This document shows positions 1 to 7,729 of a DNA stretch of 64,000 nucleotides, piece after piece. Location: the NCBI GenBank assembly GCA_017615275.1, contig JAGAAO010000071.1:1-64000 (forward strand), read 5' to 3'. Both the position numbers and the translations under genes were made by a program. Each line of letters starts with the position of its first letter. The first letter of the stretch is position 1. The notes beneath the pieces are model-generated. The model was not told the DNA's origin. It ran no database searches and saw only the letters and a program-made list of their open reading frames with translations. The DNA is from Butyrivibrio sp. (GTDB taxonomy: Bacteria; Bacillota; Clostridia; Lachnospirales; Lachnospiraceae).

Positions 1-34
1 CAGACAGATGGATTGAGAAATATCATAAAGAGGA

Positions 35-52
35 GTGCGGCTGATGCCGCAC
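35..52 (+). promoter_or_regulatory. Perfect hairpin over the start codon of the first gene
   Basis: A 7-bp perfect inverted repeat (GTGCGGC, loop TGAT, GCCGCAC) places the ATG at 44 at the junction of loop and 3' arm, right after the ribosome site AGAGGAG. Folded mRNA would partly hide the start codon. A regulatory role is inferred. Confidence 0.4.
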
Positions 53-571
53 AAACCTCTCATAACTGATGACAGAGAAATGAAAAGATTTGTGACAGCA
101 AGTGAGAGTAAGGCTGTGACAGCGGAAGGAATTAGCAACAATAATAGAATAAAAATGTTTGCGGCAGCAGATTATACAAACGGTTCAGAGTTGGATGAGA
201 TTGTAAAATCTATAATCAGCAGGACTGCAAGTAACGAAGTGATTGAAGATATAAGTAACAGACACAAAGAAGAAGTTATACGTTTTGGCATAGGAAGTGA
301 CAAGGAACAGGAGAGACGAGATGAATTGATTTCTTGTTTGGAGGTCAGCGGGACTTTTACTTATACGCATCAGACTATTGCAAAACTTAGAAAGTATAAA
401 GATTGGTCTTCGGGAGAAATCGAACGATTGCTAAACATAGCGTTAGAAAATGATCAAGTGCAATGGATATTAACAGATAAAGACGTAAAAGACTTTTATG
501 AAGAAATAATAGAGAATACAGATAAAGATAATCCGGTTGCCAACGAAGTTAGGGATCTTATGAATGGATAA
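44..571 (+). CDS. Hypothetical protein next to a type I restriction subunit
   Basis: I do not recognise this 175-residue protein. The ATG at 44 is preferred over a GTG at 35 because AAGAGGAG lies about 8 nt upstream of the ATG and would overlap the GTG. There is no signal peptide or membrane segment, so it is probably cytoplasmic. The N-terminal half is polar and charged. The C-terminal half (about 100-175) is a compact predicted helical region with the stretches THQTIAKLRKY and QVQWILTDKDVKDFYEEI. It lies 62 bp upstream of the HsdR-like gene, and the reading frame is closed by a TGA at 14, so it is complete. An accessory role in the restriction locus is a positional guess. Confidence 0.7.
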   Translation: MPHKPLITDDREMKRFVTASESKAVTAEGISNNNRIKMFAAADYTNGSELDEIVKSIISRTASNEVIEDISNRHKEEVIRFGIGSDKEQERRDELISCLEVSGTFTYTHQTIAKLRKYKDWSSGEIERLLNIALENDQVQWILTDKDVKDFYEEIIENTDKDNPVANEVRDLMNG

Positions 572-633
572 AGCTTATATCCTTTAGAAGAAATGGTTTA
601 TTTGCTTTACTTGTCAGGAGGGAGACGTTAATA

Positions 634-3600
634 TTGGAAACTAATTTTGACTTTTTGTTAGAGAAAAAAGAGTATTCTGATTTTGCAACTCAGGCAGTTG
701 AAGCAGAGAAGAGTATAGCAATTTCTCCGGCAACGTGTGCAATTCTTTCAAGAAGAGCGTTGGAGCTTGCAGTAAGATTTGTGTTTTCTTATGATGCAGA
801 GCTCAATCTTCCTTATCAGGATAACGTATCAAGTTTGATACATGAGGATTCTTTTAAAAACATTATAGAACCCCGATTGTTTCCTATGCTCAAATATACA
901 ATTCATCTTGGTAATGTTGCTGTTCACACTAACAGTAATATTAAGAGAGATGAGGCTGTTATCGCATTACGAGATCTTTTTGAGTTTTGTGACTGGATTG
1001 ATTACTGTTATTCTTCGGATTATGAAGAAAGAGTTTTTGATGAGACTATTTTACCTAATGGTGATGAGAAGAGAATAAGGGCAGATGAGCTTAGGGCTCT
1101 TTATAATGATCTTAGCAGTAAAGATAAAAAGCTTGCTGATATTCTCAAAGAGAATGAAGAACTGCGCAAGCAGATGGCAAAAGAGAGAAAGCAGAATATT
1201 AGGCATAGAAACTTCCAAATTGACAAGATAAGTGAAGCGGAAACCAGAAAACGCTTTATTGATGTTGAGCTTCAGGAAGCAGGGTGGTTTATTGGCAAAA
1301 ACTGTACTGTTGAAGAGCCAGTAACAGGAATGCCTAATCCTACAGGAACAGGCTTTGTTGATTATGTTTTATGGGGGAAGGATAATCTTCCGCTTGCTGT
1401 TGTTGAAGCAAAAAAAGCATCTGTTGATCCGATAGTTGGAAGTCAGCAAGCTAAATTGTACGCTGATTGCTTACAGAATAAATATAATCAAAGACCGCTT
1501 ATATTTACAACGAACGGCTTTGAGTTCTTTTATACCAATGATTACTTGAATTATCCAAAGCGTGAAGTATCGGGATTTTTTACGCAGGATGAGCTTCAAT
1601 TGGAAATAGATAGGCGGAAACAGCGTATTTCGCTTGATAAGATTGATATAAGTGATGAAATTACAAATCGCCCTTATCAAAAGGAGGCGGTTACTGCTGT
1701 ATGCGATGCTATTATGAAGAAACGTCGTAAAATGCTTATTGTTCAGGCTACAGGCTCAGGAAAGACCAGAGTTAGTATTAGCATCGTAGATGTGCTTCGT
1801 AGGCACAATTATGTTAAAAACATTCTTTTTCTTGCAGATAGAACAGCGCTTGTAAAACAGGCTAAGAACAATTATTCAAATCTTCTGCAAGATCTTTCGT
1901 GTTGCAATCTTCTTGATAATAAAGATGATCCGGAAAACTGCCGCATGATTTTTTCTACTTATCCAACAATGATGAATGCAGTAGATGAAAAGAAAAATGA
2001 GTTCGGTGAAAGACTTTTTGGACCGGGGCACTTTGACTTGATCATATGTGATGAGGTTCACAGATCAATCTATAAGAAGTATCAGGAAATTTTTGAATAC
2101 TTTGATGCTATGCTTCTTGGAATGACTGCTACTCCAAAAAACGATATTGATAAAAATACCTATGGAATCTTTGATCTTGAAAGAGGTGTGCCTACTTTTG
2201 CGTATGAGCTTGATAAAGCTGTAGAAGAAGGTTATCTCGTAAATTATTCGACTTTGGAATATAGATCCAAGATATTGGAGAACGGAATTCATTACGATGA
2301 ATTATCTGAAGATGAAAAGGAACAATTTGAAGAGACCTTTGGCGCAGATGATATGGTCTCTGAAGATATTTCAAGTGAAGAAATAAATACTTGGTTCTTT
2401 AATATTGATACGATTGATAGTGTTTTGAAAGAGTTAGTTGAAAAAGGACTTAAGGTTGAAGGCGGAGATAAACTTGGAAAGACAATTATTTTTGCCAAGA
2501 ATTCTTTGCATGCGAAGGCTATCGTTGAGAGATTTGGTATTTTATTTCCGGAGCTTGGTGGGGATTTTATAAAGCAGATTGATTATAGCATCAAGTATGT
2601 TGATACGCTTATAGATGATTTTAGTACCAAGGATAAGATGCCGCAGATTGCGGTTTCAGTAGATATGCTTGATACTGGAATAGACATACCTGAGATATTG
2701 AATCTGGTATTTTTTAAGAAGGTACGTAGCTATGCCAAGTTTTGGCAGATGATAGGTCGCGGAACAAGATTGTGTTCGGATCTTCTTGGTGAGGGAGTAG
2801 ATAAAGAAAAGTTTTTAATCTTTGATTTCTGCAATAACTTTGAATTTTTCAGGGTAAACAAAAATGGCGCTGAAAATGGCATACAGCCCAGTCTTGCTGA
2901 AAAGACATATACGACTAAAGCGATGATATGCAGGGAACTTCAAGCGGCTGCTTTTGCAGGAGATGAGGATTATTCAAATTATAGAAAAGAACTTGTCAAT
3001 GAGTGTTGCAATGCAGTTATAGAGCTTAATGATAATAGTTTTGCTGTTAAGAGACATCTTCGATATGTTGAAGCGTTTAGAAATTATTATAAATGGGACA
3101 ATTTAGAAACAGTGGAAATATCGGATATTAAGGAACACATATCTCCACTAATCAAGCCTAAGAAAGATAATGAGCTTGCAAGAAGATTTGATTATTTAAT
3201 CTATAGTATTGATCTTGGAATTCTGCAGAGTAAAAATGTGCAAACGCCAATAGAGATAGTGGTTGCGGCTGCAGAAAGTTTATCATCCAAGTATTCAATT
3301 CCACAGGTTGCTTCGCAGAAAGAGACTATTGAGAAAGTTCAGACTCAGGAATTCTGGGATAATACAACTATCATAGAGTTGAATCAAGTCCGTAATGCGA
3401 TGAGAGAATTGTTGCAGTACATAGATAAGATTAAACGCAAGGTTTATTACACGGATTTTACCGATGAGATTATTGACCCGGTTGAAGGTGAACCAATATA
3501 TACAAGCAATGATCTCAAAAATTATAGGAAGAAAGTTGAATTCTATCTAAAAGAGCACGAGGATAACCTCTCTGTACATAAGCTTCGCAATAATAAAAAG

Positions 3601-3993
3601 CTAAATGCATCAGACATGCAGGAGCTTGAAAGAATTCTTTGGAACGAGCTTGGATCGAAGGAAGATTATGAAAAAGAATATGGTGATACCCCTATCGGAA
3701 GGCTTGTACGAAAGATTGTTGGTGTTGACAGAGCAGCTGTGAATGAGGCGTTCAGTAAGTTTACTTCTGATGAGCATCTCAATGTTAATCAGATACGATT
3801 TGTAGGACTTATCATTGATTACATTGTTGCAAACGGCAATATTGAGGATAATTCCGTACTTATGGAAGAACCGTTCAGATCGCTGGGAAGTATTACTGCA
3901 TTATTTAAGGATGATATGGGAATTGCGAAAGAAATTATGAATGTGGTTGCAGATATTAAGAATAATTCCGAGATGATTGCGCAGGAAGCTTGA
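634..3993 (+). CDS. hsdR: Type I restriction enzyme R subunit with N-terminal DUF4145 domain
   Basis: This 1119-residue protein is the motor and nuclease subunit expected of a type I restriction-modification complex. Residues 1-140 look like a DUF4145 domain, followed by a short coiled coil (155-195). An HsdR-type nuclease core follows, with D243 and the E258-A-K260 triad. The SF2 helicase has ATGSGKT (372-378), DEVH (473-476), GMTATP near 500 and a motif VI QMIGRGTRL near 705. The C-terminal 350 residues are helical, as in the family. The start is TTG with AGGAGGGAG about 8 nt upstream. HsdM and HsdS are not in the window and would have to lie upstream. Family assignment is secure; that the system is complete is not shown. 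Confidence 0.9.
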   Translation: METNFDFLLEKKEYSDFATQAVEAEKSIAISPATCAILSRRALELAVRFVFSYDAELNLPYQDNVSSLIHEDSFKNIIEPRLFPMLKYTIHLGNVAVHTNSNIKRDEAVIALRDLFEFCDWIDYCYSSDYEERVFDETILPNGDEKRIRADELRALYNDLSSKDKKLADILKENEELRKQMAKERKQNIRHRNFQIDKISEAETRKRFIDVELQEAGWFIGKNCTVEEPVTGMPNPTGTGFVDYVLWGKDNLPLAVVEAKKASVDPIVGSQQAKLYADCLQNKYNQRPLIFTTNGFEFFYTNDYLNYPKREVSGFFTQDELQLEIDRRKQRISLDKIDISDEITNRPYQKEAVTAVCDAIMKKRRKMLIVQATGSGKTRVSISIVDVLRRHNYVKNILFLADRTALVKQAKNNYSNLLQDLSCCNLLDNKDDPENCRMIFSTYPTMMNAVDEKKNEFGERLFGPGHFDLIICDEVHRSIYKKYQEIFEYFDAMLLGMTATPKNDIDKNTYGIFDLERGVPTFAYELDKAVEEGYLVNYSTLEYRSKILENGIHYDELSEDEKEQFEETFGADDMVSEDISSEEINTWFFNIDTIDSVLKELVEKGLKVEGGDKLGKTIIFAKNSLHAKAIVERFGILFPELGGDFIKQIDYSIKYVDTLIDDFSTKDKMPQIAVSVDMLDTGIDIPEILNLVFFKKVRSYAKFWQMIGRGTRLCSDLLGEGVDKEKFLIFDFCNNFEFFRVNKNGAENGIQPSLAEKTYTTKAMICRELQAAAFAGDEDYSNYRKELVNECCNAVIELNDNSFAVKRHLRYVEAFRNYYKWDNLETVEISDIKEHISPLIKPKKDNELARRFDYLIYSIDLGILQSKNVQTPIEIVVAAAESLSSKYSIPQVASQKETIEKVQTQEFWDNTTIIELNQVRNAMRELLQYIDKIKRKVYYTDFTDEIIDPVEGEPIYTSNDLKNYRKKVEFYLKEHEDNLSVHKLRNNKKLNASDMQELERILWNELGSKEDYEKEYGDTPIGRLVRKIVGVDRAAVNEAFSKFTSDEHLNVNQIRFVGLIIDYIVANGNIEDNSVLMEEPFRSLGSITALFKDDMGIAKEIMNVVADIKNNSEMIAQEA

Positions 3994-4057
3994 TTGATAT
4001 TGCAGACTTAATGGTATAGTAAAGCAACATTATGTAATAGTGCGCTGGAGGTTGAAG

Positions 4058-4270
4058 ATGGGACTGTATTCTGGAAATAAAAAAGAAGGCAACATTGATT
4101 TTGACAGGCTAAGAGAAGATCTGATTGATGAGTATGGTGCTCAGATGGTGACGATTACTGGTGCAATGGGGTATTCGGACATGCGTGACGCTCAGAGTGC
4201 TTCAGAAGATGAACTTCTAAAGATGGCACAAAGAGAAGGAATTAGTCTGGACAAGTACAGAAGATTATAG
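4058..4270 (+). CDS. Small hypothetical protein (70 aa)
   Basis: A short acidic-to-neutral soluble protein beginning MGLYSGNKKEG and ending LDKYRRL. The ATG at 4058 has GGAGG at 4046-4050 with 7 nt spacing; an in-frame GTG at 4040 lies upstream of that ribosome site and is unlikely. There are no membrane segments, cysteines or recognisable motifs. It sits 64 bp downstream of the HsdR-like gene and could be the last gene of that transcript. Directly after its stop begins a tandem-repeat region. Function unknown. Confidence 0.65.
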   Translation: MGLYSGNKKEGNIDFDRLREDLIDEYGAQMVTITGAMGYSDMRDAQSASEDELLKMAQREGISLDKYRRL

Positions 4271-4296
4271 AGAGTCAAGCACCAAGGCGCGATTAG

Positions 4297-4496
4297 TTGA
4301 CTGCAGAAGAGAAAACTGCCAATATGAGTCAATCGCTGAAGCGAAAAATGTTGACTGCAGAAGCTAGAACCGCCGATGTGAGTCAATCGCTGAAGCGAAA
4401 AATGTTGACTGCAGAAGCGAGAATTGCCGATATGAGTCAATCGCCGCAGCAAAATCACTTGACTGCGGAAGCAAGAATTGCAGATATGAGTCAAAT
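4297..4496 (+). repeat. 54-bp tandem repeat array, four copies
   Basis: Units begin with TTGACTGC(A/G)GAAG at 4297, 4351, 4405 and 4459, exactly 54 bp apart; the last is partial. Each unit holds TTGACT paired with a downstream AGTCAA, and most hold the mini-palindrome TCGCTGAAGCGA. The period is a multiple of three and one frame stays open as an 18-residue repeat, but there is no ribosome site, so I treat it as non-coding. Confidence 0.8.
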
Positions 4497-4640
4497 ACGC
4501 GAGCTGTAACCACCGATGCTGAGCTTCAACCACCCACGCGAGCTGTAACCACTGATGCTGAGCTTCAACCACCCACGCGAACTGCAACGACCCGCGTCGG
4601 GCTTCGGCCACCCACGCAGATTCCAATGCTGAGCTTAGCT
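4497..4640 (+). repeat. 39-bp tandem repeat array, three copies plus a decayed fourth
   Basis: Units begin with ACGCGA at 4497, 4536 and 4575, with a decayed copy at 4614, spaced exactly 39 bp. Units 1 and 2 differ at a single base, while units 3 and 4 have diverged. The array directly abuts the 54-bp array and ends at the stop codon of the convergent Gx transporter gene. Function unknown. Confidence 0.8.
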
Positions 4641-4643
4641 CAA

Positions 4644-5159
4644 TCATGGCTCCATCATCCTTATCGGCTTCACGTGCTTGCAGACGAGACCGCCGATGAT
4701 ACCGACGATAATACCGCTGGCGGTGCCGGTGATCCAGAGGACTGCGAGGTACCAGAGGATGCTGGAAGTGCCTGTTACGAACATGGCGACTAAGATCTGA
4801 CCTACATTGTGGGTGAGGCCTCCTGCGGCGCTCACGCCGACTGAGCTGAATTTGTCGGTCTTTTTTAACAGGATCATAACTGTGGTGCTGAGGATGCCGC
4901 CGATGGCTGAGAACATGAATGCCATAAGTGTGCCGAACAGGATAGATACGATCAGGATTCTGACAAAGTTTATAAAGAGCGCGCTCTTATCACCGAGAGT
5001 GTAGAGTGCGACCACTACAACGATATTTGTAAGACCCGGCTTGATTCCCGGAATCGCGAAGAATGCCGGAAGCTGTAATTCAACATAGCCAAGTATTATT
5101 GCCAGCGCAGTGAAAACGCCGTAGATTGCAGTTCTGCGTACAGGTGTCATTTCATGCAT
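4644..5159 (-). CDS. Gx transporter family membrane protein (heptaprenyl diphosphate synthase component I-like)
   Basis: A 171-residue hydrophobic protein with about five predicted membrane helices and the conserved-looking N-terminal region LQLPAFFAIPGIKPGLTN, which matches the family annotated as Gx transporter or heptaprenyl diphosphate synthase component I. It probably acts in the cytoplasmic membrane as a small-molecule carrier; the substrate is not evident. The ATG at 5159 lies 6 bp after the stop of the NusG-II gene, and its ribosome site (CGGAG) falls at that stop, so the two genes are co-transcribed and perhaps translationally coupled. A second in-frame ATG lies at 5150. Confidence 0.8.
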   Translation of the reverse strand: MHEMTPVRRTAIYGVFTALAIILGYVELQLPAFFAIPGIKPGLTNIVVVVALYTLGDKSALFINFVRILIVSILFGTLMAFMFSAIGGILSTTVMILLKKTDKFSSVGVSAAGGLTHNVGQILVAMFVTGTSSILWYLAVLWITGTASGIIVGIIGGLVCKHVKPIRMMEP

Positions 5160-5165
5160 ATATTC

Positions 5166-5546
5166 TTACTCCGAGATCGTGTCAAAATTTTCTTTCTCTT
5201 TTGTATTTCCTTTTATTTCAATTACAACTTTATTGGGAAGACAGATGATTGATTGTCCTTCTTTGCTTATGTATCCCATATTTACGCAGAGCTTGTCGGG
5301 ACAGGACGCACCGGTCAGATGTGCTTTGCCGTCTTTTATCTCAAGGATATTCTCACTTCCGTGATATCCGCCTATATTGTAAGTGGTATCTTCGCTAAGA
5401 GGGAGTGATATCACTTCGCTGCCGTCTACGCTGACGACAACCGTTGCCCCTTTTCCTGAAAAAAGAAAGACGCCGATAAGTATGACGGCTGATGCCAATA
5501 TGAAGCTTGAAATAAGTATAAGATCGTTTCTGTCGAATTTTTTCAT
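5166..5546 (-). CDS. NusG domain II-containing membrane-anchored protein
   Basis: A 126-residue protein with one N-terminal membrane helix (about residues 9-30, after MKKFDRND) and an extracytoplasmic beta-rich domain. The domain carries the pattern TGASCPDKLC, with a further Cys in SIICLPNK, typical of the NusG_II (DUF) family in Firmicutes. The start at 5546 is chosen because the sequence from MKKFDRND onward is the conserved part; an upstream extension would add a Cys-rich non-family segment. It shares an operon with the Gx transporter gene. Such pairs are common in Clostridia; the function remains undefined. Confidence 0.8.
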   Translation of the reverse strand: MKKFDRNDLILISSFILASAVILIGVFLFSGKGATVVVSVDGSEVISLPLSEDTTYNIGGYHGSENILEIKDGKAHLTGASCPDKLCVNMGYISKEGQSIICLPNKVVIEIKGNTKEKENFDTISE

Positions 5547-5552
5547 AAGTAA

Positions 5553-5601
5553 AGTATAACAGAAAAAAATATGTTGCAATTTTATTTTTCGTATGTATAA
5601 T
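5553..5601. promoter_or_regulatory. Divergent sigma-A-like promoters sharing the self-complementary -35 TTGCAA
   Basis: TTGCAA (5574-5579) reads the same on both strands. On the + strand it is followed after 16 nt by a perfect TATAAT (5596-5601), pointing to the coiled-coil protein gene. On the - strand it is followed after 15 nt by TATACT (5558-5553), so close to the NusG-II ATG that the transcript would be almost leaderless. The - strand spacing is short, so that half is weaker. Confidence 0.4.
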
Positions 5602-5631
5602 AAATCCTTGTCGACATTCTGTTGACACAAA

Positions 5632-5649
5632 CTTAGATGTTCATCTAAG
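5632..5649. promoter_or_regulatory. Operator-like palindrome CTTAGATG-TT-CATCTAAG
   Basis: A perfect 8-bp inverted repeat with a 2-bp centre, too tight to make a good RNA hairpin, located between the predicted + promoter and the coding start at 5739. It looks like a site for a dimeric repressor. No regulator gene is adjacent. A TTGACA hexamer (5622-5627) lies just upstream but lacks a good -10. Confidence 0.4.
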
Positions 5650-5738
5650 CGATTTCACTTTATTTTTATTTATTACTGCCAGGTGCGGTAAGAGTCCCGA
5701 TGCTTTTTCTGTGCCTGCAATGTATGGAAAGGATCATT

Positions 5739-7631
5739 ATGAATTTTAAGGAAAGATGGGAAAAGCAGAACAATTCGGTGAAACTGCTTTTGAGAAGATT
5801 AAAGAGACACGATACATTTGTTGTGGCAACAGCAGTGGTTATCGCGCTTTTGATGTGCGGAGGACTTATTTATATCAGTACTCCCGTGGTTGCGGCGAAT
5901 GCCAGAGATCAGGTTGTGCAAAAAGAGAACGAGAATAATGAAAAGACCAATGAAAAACTCAATGAACTTCACGATTATCTTGATGATCTCGATGATCTGA
6001 TAGTCAAGAATCATGAGGGGCTTGTTTCATATTATGAGAATACAAAAAAAGAACTTGCAGAAGGCGACGATGATTCCGATGCGGTAAGCGAGAAAGTATC
6101 GGGGCTTGGCACCAATCTCAAGGATATACATTCTTCAGTCAGCAGCACTGAGAGCAGAATAGAGAACCTTAAGGAACTCATAGAAAAAGAAAACGGTGAC
6201 AGCAGCGAGAAGGTCAAGAAGGAATTCGATGCGATCAACAGCGAGCTTGACAATATAACCAAGGAATATGAGAACATCAAGAATCATACCAAGGAGCTTA
6301 TGGATGAGCTTAATGATGAGATAAAGAGCGGGGATAAGCAGTTATCGAGTGATTCAATCTCAAGATATGAGGATCTTCTTGCCAAGCTTTCAGAGTTTAA
6401 CAGTGATCTTGAAAAAAGAAATATTGATTCCGTCACGGAACTTCGAAATGAATTTATTACACTGAATACCGCACTCGGAGATAAGATAGATGAGAAAATT
6501 GAGATCGTAAGCACCGAGATGGGGACTGGAATGGATGGAATCAAGGCGTATATTGATGAAAAGACTACCGGAATAAACGGTAAGCTTGATCAGGTTTTTC
6601 AGCGTGTGAGTAATGGAAAAAAGATTCTGGCATCCGCATTGCTCACTAAAGGTGTCGAAATAAACGAGGATGCCACATTTACAGAGTTTGGAAGAGCTAT
6701 TGAGAGCATATCCACACAGGTTGTTCTTGATACCGGCGAAACTGCGGCAAATATCGAATATGATTATCACTATCATGTGGATGGGAAAGGACAAACTAAC
6801 GGCGCGTCTATGGTTTCTTCGGCGCTCAGAGGCGGATGTTTTACGACTCCCGTATATCACAAGCATAGCGACAGGTGCTACACCACAAGGAATGTTTATA
6901 CCATAACAACAAAGGAGGATGTGGAGCTGCGTCATCATGTTAAAGATGATTCTGACGGAACTCCCGAATTTGCGTACAGATGCCATCATTGCGGTGCGGA
7001 GTTTATCGGAAACAGTGCAAGACATCACGAGACTGTATATTCCGTAGATGAGGTCAAAAGAAGAAAAGGAAGAGTGGAAGACATTAAGACTGAGAGAATT
7101 CTCAGCTGCAATAAAAATGCAAGTACGATCGAGGGCTATGCTCCGGCTTGCGGGTATGCCCACGGACAGGTTGTTTCGGCTCACATTGTATTTGCGGGAA
7201 AGAATTCCAAATACAACACAACTGTTCCCGCAATAGATACTTCGAGGTCGCTCAGAACTCAGAGTATGGCGATGCCTTCACCGAGAAATCTTATAAATGA
7301 AGATATTCTGTTGTTTGAAGGTTTTGATTTTGGTGATGACGAGCCTGAAGATGAGAGCATCGAAGAGGCTTCTTCATCTTCATCATCTTCGGAAGCCTCG
7401 GATAATAAGGTAGCGGCTGAAAGAGAAACTTCTAACGTTACATCTGAAACAGGTGATAATGCAGAAGCTGAAAAGGCTCCGGATGAAGGTGCACCGGATG
7501 CGGAGAAAACCAATGAGGAGACGGTAGCAGACACTGATAATTCTGATAAAGATGATCAAGATGCTGCTGTTTTCGAAAGTGAGGAAACCCGCACGGAAAG
7601 CGACTTTGAAGAACATTCTGATGAGGGATGA
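5739..7631 (+). CDS. Membrane-anchored coiled-coil protein with Cys/His-rich domain
   Basis: This 630-residue protein is not a family I can name. The ATG at 5739 follows GGAAAGGA by 5-6 nt. One membrane helix lies at about 26-48, then a long charged coiled coil (about 55-280). Next come a segment ILASALLTKGVEINEDATF and a Cys/His-rich region (about 330-470) with YHYH, GGCF, YHKHSDRC, CHHCG and CGYAH, and an acidic Ser/Glu-rich tail (about 520-630). Topology suggests that everything after the helix is outside the cell. The Cys/His region could bind metal. It sits directly upstream of two CobW-type metal GTPases, though with their own promoter, so a metal-related role is only suggested by position. 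Confidence 0.75.
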   Translation: MNFKERWEKQNNSVKLLLRRLKRHDTFVVATAVVIALLMCGGLIYISTPVVAANARDQVVQKENENNEKTNEKLNELHDYLDDLDDLIVKNHEGLVSYYENTKKELAEGDDDSDAVSEKVSGLGTNLKDIHSSVSSTESRIENLKELIEKENGDSSEKVKKEFDAINSELDNITKEYENIKNHTKELMDELNDEIKSGDKQLSSDSISRYEDLLAKLSEFNSDLEKRNIDSVTELRNEFITLNTALGDKIDEKIEIVSTEMGTGMDGIKAYIDEKTTGINGKLDQVFQRVSNGKKILASALLTKGVEINEDATFTEFGRAIESISTQVVLDTGETAANIEYDYHYHVDGKGQTNGASMVSSALRGGCFTTPVYHKHSDRCYTTRNVYTITTKEDVELRHHVKDDSDGTPEFAYRCHHCGAEFIGNSARHHETVYSVDEVKRRKGRVEDIKTERILSCNKNASTIEGYAPACGYAHGQVVSAHIVFAGKNSKYNTTVPAIDTSRSLRTQSMAMPSPRNLINEDILLFEGFDFGDDEPEDESIEEASSSSSSSEASDNKVAAERETSNVTSETGDNAEAEKAPDEGAPDAEKTNEETVADTDNSDKDDQDAAVFESEETRTESDFEEHSDEG

Positions 7632-7646
7632 GATAAGCCTGATTTC

Positions 7647-7675
7647 TTGACATTTTGAGACTCTGTTAATAGAAT
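7647..7675 (+). promoter_or_regulatory. Sigma-A promoter for the CobW operon
   Basis: TTGACA (7647-7652), 17-bp spacer, TAGAAT (7670-7675). It lies after the stop of the preceding gene and about 55 nt upstream of the CobW start at 7730. The hexamers score 6/6 and 5/6. Confidence 0.7.
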
Positions 7676-7729
7676 ATATTAGTTGTAGTAGAAATAGCGC
7701 AGACTAACAATGTGCGGAATGGAGTTCAA

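Noticed and set aside
3994-4020. TTGATA/TATAGT promoter for the small protein at 4058
   Set aside because: Spacer only 15 bp; too weak to list.
4297-4509. 70-codon + strand frame through the 54-bp repeats
   Set aside because: TTG start without ribosome site; stop lies in the unrelated 39-bp array; treated as non-coding repeat.
4192-4647. 151-codon frame on the - strand with 13-residue repeats
   Set aside because: A shadow of the 54/39-bp tandem arrays; no start signal; runs into the upstream gene.
6390-7184. 264-codon - strand frame opposite the coiled-coil protein
   Set aside because: Antisense shadow; no start signal.
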